Shown: piece after piece, positions 39,190-49,400 of the stretch
Position numbering within the stretch: the first letter of the stretch is position 1
Layout of the letters: the number at the start of each line of letters is the position of its first letter
Assembly (NCBI RefSeq): GCF_008364825.1
Contig: NZ_VTTO01000011.1
Coordinates: 30,095 to 94,094 of the forward strand
DNA length: 64,000 nt
Reading direction: 5' to 3'
Source: Azospirillum sp. B21
GTDB taxonomy: Bacteria > Pseudomonadota > Alphaproteobacteria > Azospirillales > Azospirillaceae
Made by a program: the position numbers and the translations under genes
Notes under the pieces: model-generated
The model's input: only the letters and a program-made list of their open reading frames with translations
Told to the model about the DNA's origin: nothing
The model's database searches: none

Positions 39190-39990
39190 AGCGCTTCTTG
39201 TGTTCGTTGGTCCACGACCAATGAGGAACTGCAGTCCACCAACGAAGAACTGGAGACGATAAACGAAGAACTACGCTCCACCAACGAGGTGTTGGAGGAG
39301 GTCGGCGTGGAAATGCGGCGCCAGAGCGAAGATGTCAGAGCATATCGACGGTGTTCGCAATGGATCCTCCGCAGCATTGATGTCGGGATCATCGTGCCGG
39401 ACGACAACCTGATCGTCCAATCCTGGAATCGCTGGAGCGAGAACATTTGGGGGCTGAGGAACGAGGAGGTGACGGGCGAGCTGTTCCTGGACCTCGACAT
39501 CGGCCTGCCGGTGCGATTGCTGCGCCGGCCACTCCAGGACATCCTGGAAACCCAGATGCCCGCCGAACCGGTGGAGATGCCGGAAATCGATGCGCTCGCC
39601 CTCACCGGGCTGTTGGCGTCACTGCTGTCCGGCGAGAAGGCGGAAATCGTCTTCGAAACGACGATCGAGAGCGCAGTGGCGGGTCGGCCCGCCCGGTCGC
39701 ACGCTGCATGCGGCATTTCGGCGAGGAACAGCCGCCGATCCTGGCCGCCGATCCTGGTGGTTCTCGCACATGACGTGACGGAGCGGCAGCGCATCGGGGC
39801 GGACGACGGCAGGGCGGAGGCGATGCCGGGAGGATCGGGTCAGCCTGGGCTGCATGTCCAGGCAGTTCACGATTTCCCAAACAGCCATTCGGCCCTGACC
39901 ATTGGTGCTACTACCGGAACTTTGGTAGGTGTGAATAGTTTAGACGTTTCAATATGTGTTGCCGGCAATTGGCCGCTTGATGCACCGTAA
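39190..39990 (+). pseudogene. Remnant of a CheR/PAS sensory protein
   Basis: The frame opens with no start codon and reads TNEELQSTNEELETINEEL, the typical linker of large CheB-CheR-PAS hybrid sensors. After it comes a PAS segment (ILRSIDVGIIVPDDNLIVQSWNRWSEN, split by text limits but continuous in frame). From about 39680 the similarity jumps between frames: GEEQPPILAADP is in another frame, and AHDVTERQ returns to the first. No methyltransferase or kinase domain remains. It is therefore a 5'- and 3'-truncated, frameshifted fragment. Its position directly before the intact kinase suggests an ancestral rearrangement. Confidence 0.6.
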
Positions 39991-40021
39991 ATCGCCCTTC
40001 AGTTGGAAGGAACATGGTGCA

Positions 40022-41533
40022 ATGTCGGACATGCATGGACTGAAGGCCAGCCGTGCTGTGAAGGCGAAACCGTTGATCGTGCAGCCGATCTGGGATCGGT
40101 TGGACCATGCGGTTATCGTGACCGACTGCAACCTCGTGGCGCCCGGCCCTACCATTCGATATGTGAACCGGGCCTTCACCCGTCTTACAGGGTATCGCGC
40201 GGATGAGGTGATCGGTCGGTCGCCTCGCCTTTTGCAATGCCCCCGCACCGACCCGGTGGTGGTGGCGACGATCAGGCGCGACCTGCATGAAAGTGAAACC
40301 ACCCGCGCCACGCTCGTCAACCGCCGCAAGGACGGCACGGAATATCTGTGCAGTCTGGTCATCACCCCGCTGGTCGGATCGACGGGCAATACCGAGCATT
40401 TTATCTGCGTCGCGGAAGACCTGAGGGAGGCTCACTCCAAATCCGTTCTCCAGCGCGTTTCGGGCGAATTGGAGCAGGCCCAGGCCCTGATCGAGGATCT
40501 CGAAAGGCGCCAGAGCGAGGCGGACGGCCTGATCGCGCGGCAGCAGAGCGAGTTGGCGGCACTGATCGAACAATACAGGGCGACGTGCGCCCAGTTGGAG
40601 GAGGTGCAGGAACGTCTCGCGCTGCGCGAAGGCGCGCTGGAGCGCTCCAGCCGGGAGTTCTACCGGTCCGATAGCGAACTGAATGCTTCCAAGGAAGAAC
40701 TGAGGGTGATGGACGAGGAGTTGCGCGTCGCGCTGGAGCAGATGGAGGAGGCGAATGCGCAACTGGCCCAATCGAATGAACAACTGCGCCGTCTTCAAGC
40801 CGCCGACGCCGACAAGCTGCAACTGCTTGCCTCGGCCAGCCACGACCTGCGGCAGCCGGTGATGTCGATGGGGCTGTTCCTGGACGTGCTGCGCAACCGG
40901 CTGGGCGAGTCCGAACGTCCCATTCTCGGCGGACTTCTGGCTGCGCATGTCTCGATCCGCACCCTGCTGGACGGCATGCTGGACAGCGCAAGGCTGGAGG
41001 CCGGTGCGCTGAATCCGATGGTGGAGCCGGTGCCGATGGCGATCATGCTGGACGTCATCCATAACGAATTCATGCTTCAAGCCGAAATGCGCGGGCTGCG
41101 GTTCCGGGTGAAGCCCTGTACCGCCACGGTGTCCAGCGATGCCCAGCTTCTGGAACGCATTCTGCGGAACCTCGTCGCCAACGCGCTGAAATACACCGCC
41201 ACCGGCGGTATCCTGCTGGGGTGTCGCCAGTGCTGCGATGCGGAAGGCGGCAGACACCTGCGCATCGAGGTGTGGGATACCGGTCCCGGCATCGCCGAAA
41301 ACAACCTGCGGGCAATCTTTGAAGAGTTCCGGCAGCTCGACAACCGCGACCGGGACCAGACGCGCGGGGTCGGGCTTGGCCTTGCGATCGTGGCGCGGCT
41401 GGGGAAGCAGTTGAACCATCGGATTGGTGTGCGGTCCTGGCCCGGGCGGGGGTCCGTCTTTTCGGTGACCGTTCCACTTGTCCCGAAGCACAGCACCAGC
41501 CGTGGCCGGTCACACGCGGGAAGGGCCAGCTGA
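40022..41533 (+). CDS. PAS-domain sensor histidine kinase with long coiled coil
   Basis: From the ATG at 40022 this is a 503-residue protein; an upstream start at 39956 is possible. No membrane segments are seen. PAS domain (about residues 20-125): VIVTDCNLVAPGPTIRYVNR, FTRLTGYRADEVIGRSPRL. A Glu/Gln-rich coiled coil runs about 130-270. Then a HisKA-like LASASHDLRQPVMSM with the phospho-acceptor His near residue 272. The HATPase has NALKYT, DTGPGI, EEFRQL and GLGLAIV boxes. It is thus a cytoplasmic kinase. It most likely pairs with the LuxR-type regulator that starts 200 bases downstream. Confidence 0.87.
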   Translation: MSDMHGLKASRAVKAKPLIVQPIWDRLDHAVIVTDCNLVAPGPTIRYVNRAFTRLTGYRADEVIGRSPRLLQCPRTDPVVVATIRRDLHESETTRATLVNRRKDGTEYLCSLVITPLVGSTGNTEHFICVAEDLREAHSKSVLQRVSGELEQAQALIEDLERRQSEADGLIARQQSELAALIEQYRATCAQLEEVQERLALREGALERSSREFYRSDSELNASKEELRVMDEELRVALEQMEEANAQLAQSNEQLRRLQAADADKLQLLASASHDLRQPVMSMGLFLDVLRNRLGESERPILGGLLAAHVSIRTLLDGMLDSARLEAGALNPMVEPVPMAIMLDVIHNEFMLQAEMRGLRFRVKPCTATVSSDAQLLERILRNLVANALKYTATGGILLGCRQCCDAEGGRHLRIEVWDTGPGIAENNLRAIFEEFRQLDNRDRDQTRGVGLGLAIVARLGKQLNHRIGVRSWPGRGSVFSVTVPLVPKHSTSRGRSHAGRAS

Positions 41534-41734
41534 AGCGGGAGTGCCCGGACCCGGCACTGCCTCCTTCGGCTTGTCACCTTCGGTTTGAGTAGTTCCTATC
41601 CCCATGCACCGTTAGGTTCACGGAAGCGATGGTTCATCCTGTTCCGCTGTTGGCACTGAACTTGCTATGCGCCCCGGTTTTCCAACGGGTATCGGCCGGG
41701 TATCGGCACTTTGGATGAATGAAAGGGAACAAAC

Positions 41735-42478
41735 GTGGATCATCATGCACAGCATGTCCATGGCTCCGCGGAGCAGGAACTGGCGTCCGACCGCCGGGTC
41801 CCGCCCGACGATCCCTTCAAGTTCCTGATCGTCGATGACCATGCCCTCGTCCGCTACGGATTGTCGCTGGCGCTGAAGCAGCGCTATGAAGGGGCCGTGA
41901 TCGTGGAGGCGGGATCGCTGGCCGAGGCGATGCGCAAGGTCAAAGCCGAAAGGGACCTGACCGCCATTCTCTACGATCTGCAGATGGGCGACAGCGACGA
42001 GCACAGCGGATTGGCCGATATGCTGGAGGCGGCAGGCGACGTGCCGCTGATCGTGGTATCGGGGGCGACCGACGGCAACGTCATCGCGTCCTGCATCCGT
42101 GCTGGCGCCCGCGGCTTCGTCCACAAGGGCTGTGAAGGGGCGGCGCTCGACCAAGCGCTTCCCATCGTGCTGGACGGCGGCATCTTCGCCCCGGCGCCGC
42201 CCGCCACGCGCGACGGCCGACCGGTGCGCATCGCCATGGCCGCATCCGCGCCGGTGAGGACCGACAGCGACGCGGTCAACGGCCTGACCGACCGCCAGCG
42301 CGAGGTGCTGCGGCTGCTGCTGGAAGGCCAGTCGAATAAGGAGATCGCCCGCGCCCTGGGCGTGCTGGAGGGGACGATCAAGGTGCATTTGCGCACGGTG
42401 ATGCAGCGGCTGGGCGTGCGCAACCGCACCCAACTGGCGCTTGCCACCGTTCGGGCGGGAATCAAGCTGCAGTCCTGA
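41735..42478 (+). CDS. LuxR/NarL-type response regulator
   Basis: The protein has 247 residues and starts at the GTG at 41735, after AAAGGGAACAAAC. The receiver domain (about 28-145) has the acidic pair in FLIVDDHALVRYGL, a phospho-accepting Asp81 in LYDLQMGD and a VVSGATDG switch region. The C-terminal HTH (about 185-245) reads LTDRQREVLRLLLEGQSNKE and IARALGVLEGTIKVHL. Family members bind DNA as dimers after phosphorylation. The upstream histidine kinase is the likely partner. A GC hairpin with arms 42497-42503 and 42513-42519 follows the stop. Confidence 0.88.
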   Translation: MDHHAQHVHGSAEQELASDRRVPPDDPFKFLIVDDHALVRYGLSLALKQRYEGAVIVEAGSLAEAMRKVKAERDLTAILYDLQMGDSDEHSGLADMLEAAGDVPLIVVSGATDGNVIASCIRAGARGFVHKGCEGAALDQALPIVLDGGIFAPAPPATRDGRPVRIAMAASAPVRTDSDAVNGLTDRQREVLRLLLEGQSNKEIARALGVLEGTIKVHLRTVMQRLGVRNRTQLALATVRAGIKLQS

Positions 42479-42496
42479 TCCGCACCCTACCTGACG

Positions 42497-42519
42497 CCGC
42501 CGCCCTTAGGATGCGGCGG
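42497..42519. terminator. Possible bidirectional terminator hairpin
   Basis: CCGCCGC and GCGGCGG form a 7-bp stem around a nine-base loop at the junction of two convergent genes; it lacks a T-run, so it is a weak call. Confidence 0.3.
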
Positions 42520-44065
42520 GACCGATCCCGCGCTGTTGGGCGGCGTCCAGCAGGCTGACCAGTTCGCCCGACACCCACCAGCGGCATTTGCGCCGCTCTT
42601 CCGTCGCGACCGTCACCACCCGCTCGATCAGCCGGCTTTCCCCGGCATTGAGTTCACGGCCGTCGCGCAGCGCCCGCTCGACGATGGCCAGCAGCGTCTT
42701 GTCGATGGCGGTGATCTCGATCGGATAGCCGGTCTCCTCCGCCAGTTCGCACAGCTCGGCCATGGTGGACAGCGCGTCGTCGCGCCCGTAGCTGCCGATC
42801 TGACGGAACAGGGCGGCCAGATGTTCGCCGATGGCGGTCAACCAGGGGTTGGTCGAGGCGGCGATGCCGCGGCGGCGCAGCCGGTGATTGAAGCCGTTGA
42901 TGAAGCGCACCGGTTCTATCAGCGGTCGGGCCGACGCGCTGGCGTTGAGGGTCAGCAGGCGATGGCTCAGCACCGGCACCACCTCTCCCTCCACCAGCCC
43001 GGTGACGCGGCCGACGGCGGCGGACACCGCGGCCCAGTTCCGGCCGCCGCGCTCCACCCCGAAACTTTGCAGCGCGTCGTACCACCGGAAGGCGCGTTCC
43101 TGCAGGCGGTCCACCGTCTCGCCTGCGGTCAGCTGCGGCGGGGCAGGGCGGCCGAGATGGACATCTTCCAGCTTCTGGCGCAGGCATTGCCAGGCGAACT
43201 GGACATGGCCCACCGCCGCCTCTACCAGCGGCGAGTTCGGGAACAGGCCGTAGAGCGCCAGCGCCTGATCGGGATCGCGCGACCCGTTCACCAGGGACAG
43301 GGCGTAGAACAGGGCGCCATCCGGCGTTCCTTCCTGCTGCGCCATCTCCGACACGGTGTGAAGGATGCCGATGGTATCGCGCGGGCGCACGGCTCCGCGC
43401 CACGACGGCGCGTGCTCCAGCATCGCGTCCAGCATCGCCAGATCGCCCATCGACAGCGGCGCCACGCTGGTCAGGCCGCGCTTGCGCAGCAGGGTGATCC
43501 GCTCGGCGTTGGCGGTCGCCAGCAGCGTGCCGGCCCCGCCGCGCTGGCGCAGGATCGCAAGGGAGCGGACGCGGAGTTCCTCCGCCCAATCGGCCGCGGC
43601 GGGGGAGGCGAGGACGGCATCGAGCGGATGCTCGCTGGCCCGCGCGGCGATGTCGGTCTGCACCCGGCCGGCCAGTTCGCGCAGGTGCGGCAGCAGGGCG
43701 AACCACCAGGCGCTGGCATCGACCACATGCATGCAGCCGGGCGGCCGTGTTTCCGCCAGCATCAGCGCATCGGTGCGCAGCATCACCGGGTCGAACCAGC
43801 CGGTCCAGATGCGGCGGGCATGTTCGGTGCGCGGGCCGTTCAGCATGGCGACGATCAGCCGCCCGATCTCCACCGTCATCTGGTCGTCTTCCAGATGCCC
43901 GGCCTGCACCAGCTCGAACAGCTTGGACTTCTGTGCGCGGTCGAGCGGGGCCAGGATCGCCTTGACCTTGTCGAGGCTGACGGCCGCCGGATCGGGTTCG
44001 GCAGCGTGAAGCGGGACGGTCTGAAGGGAGGCGCTGCGGTTGGGGCGGCCGGCCATGGCGTTCAC
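42506..44065 (-). CDS. Hypothetical protein, possibly helical
   Basis: The 519-residue protein is not recognised. It is rich in Leu, Ala, Arg and Trp and appears mainly helical, with no signal peptide and no membrane helix. Distinct stretches include RRIWTGWFDPVMLRTDALML and CMHVVDASAWWFALLPHLREL near the middle, and GQVATEERRKC-type basic regions near the end. The start is either the GTG at 44065 or the ATG at 44056; neither has a clear ribosome site. It converges with the response regulator gene. Function unknown. Confidence 0.65.
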   Translation of the reverse strand: MNAMAGRPNRSASLQTVPLHAAEPDPAAVSLDKVKAILAPLDRAQKSKLFELVQAGHLEDDQMTVEIGRLIVAMLNGPRTEHARRIWTGWFDPVMLRTDALMLAETRPPGCMHVVDASAWWFALLPHLRELAGRVQTDIAARASEHPLDAVLASPAAADWAEELRVRSLAILRQRGGAGTLLATANAERITLLRKRGLTSVAPLSMGDLAMLDAMLEHAPSWRGAVRPRDTIGILHTVSEMAQQEGTPDGALFYALSLVNGSRDPDQALALYGLFPNSPLVEAAVGHVQFAWQCLRQKLEDVHLGRPAPPQLTAGETVDRLQERAFRWYDALQSFGVERGGRNWAAVSAAVGRVTGLVEGEVVPVLSHRLLTLNASASARPLIEPVRFINGFNHRLRRRGIAASTNPWLTAIGEHLAALFRQIGSYGRDDALSTMAELCELAEETGYPIEITAIDKTLLAIVERALRDGRELNAGESRLIERVVTVATEERRKCRWWVSGELVSLLDAAQQRGIGPAAS

Positions 44066-44314
44066 GGGCGCTGCTGAATTGGCGCAATTTTAGGTACAAG
44101 CAGTAATCATTGCTACTGATATGTGGTGACATATTCTGTCGAGCTGTGTCGGATCGCCGCCGCGCGGCGTATCTGGCGGCCGTTCGGCACCTGCGGATCG
44201 ACATTGAAACGACTTGTATCAAATGTTGCCTAAATTTATTTCATTTAAGGGCTAAATCGCGCCTTCCCGCCCAGTGGTTGTAAGCCCATTATCCGGGCAG
44301 GCAACGCGTCCAGC

Positions 44315-44578
44315 ATGAAGGCGGCCCCCATGGTCCCGCAGCAAATCGCCGACACCACCCTCAGGTTGTTTCCCGTCATGAGCCACGTCGACTCCAGCAA
44401 GGCCCAACAGGTCGTTGATGACGTCGTCGCCCGTCTTACCGGCACCGGTCTGTCCGACGCCGAGCGTGCGGAGGCTTGCGAAGCGGCGCTGAAGCAGCTG
44501 ATGGGATACCTGATCGAGCGCGAAGGCTGGATGGCGGAGGAGTTCACCGCCATCGCCCGTTCGCTGGGCGCTTACTGA
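44315..44578 (+). CDS. Small hypothetical acidic-helical protein
   Basis: The 87-residue protein starts at ATG 44315; ATG 44330 is an alternative. It is predicted helical (SSKAQQVVDDVVARL, ERAEACEAALKQLMGYLIER) with no signal peptide and no known domain. It lies 73 bases before a racemase gene on the same strand, so the two may be cotranscribed. I do not recognise the family. Confidence 0.55.
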   Translation: MKAAPMVPQQIADTTLRLFPVMSHVDSSKAQQVVDDVVARLTGTGLSDAERAEACEAALKQLMGYLIEREGWMAEEFTAIARSLGAY

Positions 44579-44651
44579 AGCTCGGCCGGCTGCGTACCGC
44601 AAGGCTGTCCTTCGGCCTGTTGCAAGTCCCCTTCGTCGCAGGCAAGGTCCG

Positions 44652-45386
44652 ATGACGTCGTCGGTTGCGGAGCGGAACAGCGTGTCGCAGAAAGTCATCG
44701 GCCTCATCGGGGGCATGAGCTGGGAAAGCTCGGCCGAATATTACCGGATCATCAACGAGCGGGTGCGCGACCGGCTGGGTGGGCTGCACTCCGCTCGCTG
44801 CCTGATGTGGTCCTTCGACTTCGCCGAGGTCGAGGCGCTTCAGCATGCAGGCCGCTGGGAGGACGCGACGGCCCTGATGATCGATGCCGCCCGGCGCCTG
44901 GAGCGGGGAGGGGCCGACTTCGTCGTCATCTGCACCAACACCATGCACCGCATGGCCGATCAGGTGCAGGCGGCCATCGGCCTGCCGTTGCTGCACATCG
45001 CGGACCCCACCGCGGAGCGCATCCGCGCCGCCGGCCTGCGGCGCGTCGGGCTGCTGGGCACCGCCTTCACCATGGAACAGGACTTCTACAAGGGCCGCCT
45101 CGTGCAGAAGCATGGGCTGGAGGTTCTGGTTCCCGGCGATGCGGACCGCGCCACCGTGCACCGGGTGATCTACGACGAACTGGTCCAGGGCCGTATCGAT
45201 GAGGCATCGCGGGAGGCTTACCGCGGCGTGATCGCACGGCTCGTCGAGCGGGGGGCGGAGGCGGTGATCCTCGGCTGCACGGAGATCATGCTGCTGGTCC
45301 GTTCGGAAGACAGCCCGGTGCCGCTCTACGACACCACGGCCATCCACGCTGAGGCCGCGGTGGAGCTGGCTCTTTCCAACATCTGA
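44652..45386 (+). CDS. Aspartate/glutamate racemase family protein
   Basis: The 244-residue protein has the paired cysteines of cofactor-independent racemases: VICTNTMH (Cys near residue 94) and VILGCTEIMLL (Cys near residue 209). The N-terminal VIGLIGGMSWESSAEYYR is the typical opening motif of the YgeA/aspartate racemase family. The reaction is inversion of an amino acid such as aspartate by a two-base mechanism. The exact substrate is not shown. Only 27 bases separate its stop from the convergent PPK2 gene. Confidence 0.86.
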   Translation: MTSSVAERNSVSQKVIGLIGGMSWESSAEYYRIINERVRDRLGGLHSARCLMWSFDFAEVEALQHAGRWEDATALMIDAARRLERGGADFVVICTNTMHRMADQVQAAIGLPLLHIADPTAERIRAAGLRRVGLLGTAFTMEQDFYKGRLVQKHGLEVLVPGDADRATVHRVIYDELVQGRIDEASREAYRGVIARLVERGAEAVILGCTEIMLLVRSEDSPVPLYDTTAIHAEAAVELALSNI

Positions 45387-45413
45387 GGCCAGCGTCCTCC
45401 GCCGCCCGGACCG

Positions 45414-46256
45414 TTACCCGTTCTGTCCGCCCACGCCCGCAAGGTCGGGATGGATGCCCAGGATCTCCGCCGCCATCCTGGCGACATTGCCGTCGACGGG
45501 GGGCGGGGCGATGTTGACTCCCTCCCTCAGGGCGGCGGTGACCGTTTCGAGAACCTTGATGCGGGCGTACCATTTGGAGTTCGCCTCCACCGCATGCCAG
45601 GGCGCGTGGGGGGTGGAGGTTCGGTCGAACATCGCCTCCGTTGCCTTGACGTAGTCGTCCCATTTGGCGCGGTTGCGCAGGTCCTCCTCCGTCAGCTTCC
45701 AGCGCTTGTAGGGGTTCTTCATGCGCTCGCGGAAGCGCTCCAGCTGTTCTTCCGGGGTGATGTGCAGGAACAGCTTGACGATGCGCACGCCGTCGTCGGT
45801 CAGCAGCCGTTCGAACTCGTTGATCTCGTCATAGGCGCGCTTCCACTGGTCCTTGGTCGCGAATTTCTCCACCCGCTCCACCAGGACGCGGCCGTACCAG
45901 GAACGGTCGAAGATGGCGAAGGTGCCGGCACCCGGCAGCTTGGTCCAGAAGCGGTAGAGGTAATGCTTGCTCTGCTCCTCCGCCGTGGGGGCGGAGATCG
46001 GCCAGACATGGAAGCCGCGGGGGTCGAGCGGCTCGGTCATGCGGCGAATTGCCCCGCCCTTGCCGGCGGCATCCCAGCCTTCGAACACCACGATGGCCCG
46101 GCGCTTTTCATGCCAGTAGGTCTGCTGGATGCGCAGCAGCTCCTTCTGCAGCTTGCCGAGTCGGCGGTCGTATTCCTCCGCGCTGTCGTACCGCGTCGTG
46201 TTCTGGTCCAGTTTACCAAGGCGGATCTTCGCGACCTTGCCGGGCTTCTCGGCCAT
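45414..46256 (-). CDS. ppk2: Polyphosphate kinase 2 family protein
   Basis: I start it at ATG 46256, since AGGA lies eight bases upstream; ATG 46265 is possible, and the longer frame to 46439 lacks support. That gives 280 residues. It has the PPK2 Walker A VVFEGWDAAGKGGAIRRM (near 60), a Walker B FDRSWYGRVLVERV (near 120), and the lid region LERFRERMKNPYKRWK. PPK2 enzymes transfer phosphate between polyphosphate and nucleotides, often phosphorylating ADP or GDP. It is divergent from the GlgE gene, 212 bases apart, so energy and glucan storage could be controlled together. Confidence 0.9.
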   Translation of the reverse strand: MAEKPGKVAKIRLGKLDQNTTRYDSAEEYDRRLGKLQKELLRIQQTYWHEKRRAIVVFEGWDAAGKGGAIRRMTEPLDPRGFHVWPISAPTAEEQSKHYLYRFWTKLPGAGTFAIFDRSWYGRVLVERVEKFATKDQWKRAYDEINEFERLLTDDGVRIVKLFLHITPEEQLERFRERMKNPYKRWKLTEEDLRNRAKWDDYVKATEAMFDRTSTPHAPWHAVEANSKWYARIKVLETVTAALREGVNIAPPPVDGNVARMAAEILGIHPDLAGVGGQNG

Positions 46257-46468
46257 GCGGGGCATCCTGTTCTGGTAGGTTCGGTTGGAGTGTCGCGCGC
46301 GGCGGGCGGAACCTTCACCGCCCCGCCGGGTTGACCGGCGGGGGCAGGTGCCGGCCGTGGCGCCGGTCCGGGTGCCTCCGCTGGGGAGAGGAGTACAACC
46401 CGTACGGTTGATCCCACAACGGGACCGGCGGGCTGTCAACGGAGAAGCAGGCCAAGCAAGGGGGTTCC

Positions 46469-49400
46469 ATGAGCATCGCCGGACCGCGCATCTACAACCT
46501 GTTTCCGACCCTGGCTGGTCCCGTGCGCGATTGGGCCGGGCACTTGCCGCGGATCCAGGGGATGGGATTCGACTGGATCTTCCTGAACCCGATCCACCAG
46601 CCGGGATTCTCCGGCAGCCTCTATGCCGTCAAGGACCCCTACCGGCTGCACGATGCGCTGCGCGGCGGATCGCATGAAAGCGACGACGAGCTGCTGCGCC
46701 GCTTCACGGCGGAGGCCGGGGCGCACGGCCAGTCGGTGATGATGGATTTCGTCATCAACCACACCTCGCGCGATGCGCTGCTGGTCGACCGCCATCCCGA
46801 CTGGTACAAGCGCGACGCGGATGGCGACCTGCACCGTCCGGGCGCGGTCGATCCCAACAACACCGCCCATGTCACGGTCTGGGGCGACCTCGCCTCGCTG
46901 GACTACGACCGGGCGGAGTCCCGGGCTGGGCTGATCGGCTACTGGTCGGACTATCTGCGCCATTACATCGGGCTGGGCGTGAAGGGTTTCCGCTGCGACG
47001 CCGCCTATCAGGTCCCGGCCGAGGTGTGGAAGAGCCTGATCGACGCCGCCCACGCCGTGAACCCGGAGGTGAAGTTCTTCGCCGAAACGCTGGGCTGCAC
47101 GGTGGAGCAGGTGCGCGAACTGTGCGGCGCCGGCTTCGACTTTCTGTTCAACAGCGCAAAATGGTGGGATTTCAAGGCCGATTGGCTACTGGACCAATAT
47201 GAGGAGTTCCGCTGGATCGCGCCGTCCATCGCCTTTCCGGAAAGCCACGACACCGACCGTCTCGCGGCGGAGGTCGGCAGCCAGGACGCGGTAAGGCTCG
47301 CCGCGCAACTGAAGATGCATTACCTGTTCGCGGCTAGCTTCTCCACCGGCGTGTTGATGCCGGTCGGCTATGAATACGGCTTCACCCGCAAGCTGGACGT
47401 GGTGCGCAGCAGCCCCGCCGACTGGGAACAGCCGAAGCTGGACCTGACCGGTTTCATCGGCGCGGTCAACGCCATGAAGGCCGCCACCCCGGCCCTGAAC
47501 GTCGAGGGACCGCAGCGTCGCGTGACCTCCCCCCATAGCCCGGTTCTGGGCCTGATCCGGCAGGTGGACGGCGCCGCCCTCGACCAGCCCGACGGCTGCG
47601 CCATCCTGGTGCTGAACCCGGACGAGAACCGGCCGCACACGCTGGACGTCGGCCCGATCCTGGCCGCCACCGGCGGCACCTACGAGGCGTTCGAGGATGT
47701 GACCCCGGAGGCCGATCCGCTGCCGATGGAACCCGGCGCGCCGATGATGCTGCGCCCGATGGAACTGCGCGTCTTCCGCGCCCGCGCCGCCCGAAGCCAT
47801 CCGGTCGAACTCCACGACGTGGAAGAACGGGAGTGGATGGATTCCATCGCCGCCGGCCGCATGACCATCGAGAACGTCTATCCGGAACTCGACGGCGGCC
47901 GCTTCGCCATCAAGCGGGCGGTCGGCGACGTGATGGAGGTGTGGGCCGACATCTACACCGACGGCACCTTCGTGCTCGCCGCTTCCGTCATGTACAAGGC
48001 GGACGGCGACGACGAGTGGAGCGAGGCGCCGATGCGCTTCCACGAGAACGACCGCTGGGTCGGCCGCGTGCCGCTGACCCGCAACGCCCGCTACACCTAC
48101 AGCATCGAGGCGTGGCGCGACGTCTGGGAAAGCTGGCGCGCCGACTTCAAGAAGAAGGTCGACGCCGGCATGGTCGTCGACCTGGAGCTGGTGGAGGGCC
48201 GCCGCTTCGTCGAGCAGGCGCTGGACCTGAACCATGGTGACGGCCGCGCCGCGCTGGAGGCGGTGATCGAGCGGATGCAGTCGCTCGCCGGCCGCGAGGC
48301 CATCGACTACGCCCTGTCGGACGAGCCGCGCCGTGTCATGGCCCTGTATGGCGAGCGGCAATACAAGTCGCGCTATGTCCGCGAACTGGAGGTCTATGTC
48401 GACCGCACCGCCGGCGCCTATTCGGCATGGTTCGAGATCTTCCCGCGTTCCGCCTCGCCGGATCCGTCGCGTCCCGGTACGTTCGACGACGTGGTGAACC
48501 TGCTGCCCATGGTGCGAGACATGGGCTTCGACGTGCTGTATTTCCCACCGATCCACCCCATCGGCCGCGCCTTCCGCAAGGGCAAGAACAACACGCTGAA
48601 CCCCGGTCCGGACGATCCCGGCGTGCCCTATGCCATCGGCGCCGAGGAGGGCGGACACGACGCTATCGACCCGATGATCGGCGATTTCGACGGCTTCCGG
48701 CGGCTGGTGCGCGAAGCCAAGCGCCACGGCATCGAGATCGCGCTGGATTTCGCCGTCCAGTGCTCCCCCGACCATCCCTGGGTGAAGGAACATCCGCACT
48801 GGTTCTATTGGCGGCCCGACGGCACCATCCGCTACGCCGAGAATCCGCCGAAGAAGTACCAGGACATCGTCAACGTCAGCTTCTACCGCCAGTCCTACCC
48901 GGACCTGTGGTACGCGCTGCGTGACGTGGTGCTGATGTGGTGCAAGGAGGGCGTGCGCATCTTCCGCGTCGACAATCCGCACACCAAGCCCTTCCCCTTC
49001 TGGGAATGGATGATCCGCGAGGTGCAGGACCGCTACCCCGACGCCTTGTTCCTGGCCGAGGCCTTCACCCGTCCGAAGCTGATGAAGCGTCTGGCCAAGG
49101 TCGGCTTCACCCAGTCCTACAGCTACTTCACCTGGCGCAACACCAAGCCCGAGTTGACCGAGTATCTGACGGAGCTGACGCAGGGTGAATCCAGGGAGTA
49201 CATGCGTCCCAACTTCTTCGCCAACACCCCCGACATCCTGCCCAAGATCCTGACCCAGGGCGGGAGGCCGGCGCACATGATGCGGGCGGTGCTGGCGGCG
49301 ACGCTGGCCGGCGTCTACGGCCTGTACGGTCCCTACCTGCTGTGCGAGGCGGAAGCCTATCCCGGCAAGGAGGAGTACAATCATTCTGAGAAGTACGAGG

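Noticed and set aside
40140..40430. PAS domain as a blue-light LOV photoreceptor
   Set aside because: The reactive Cys of the LOV core is replaced by Pro.
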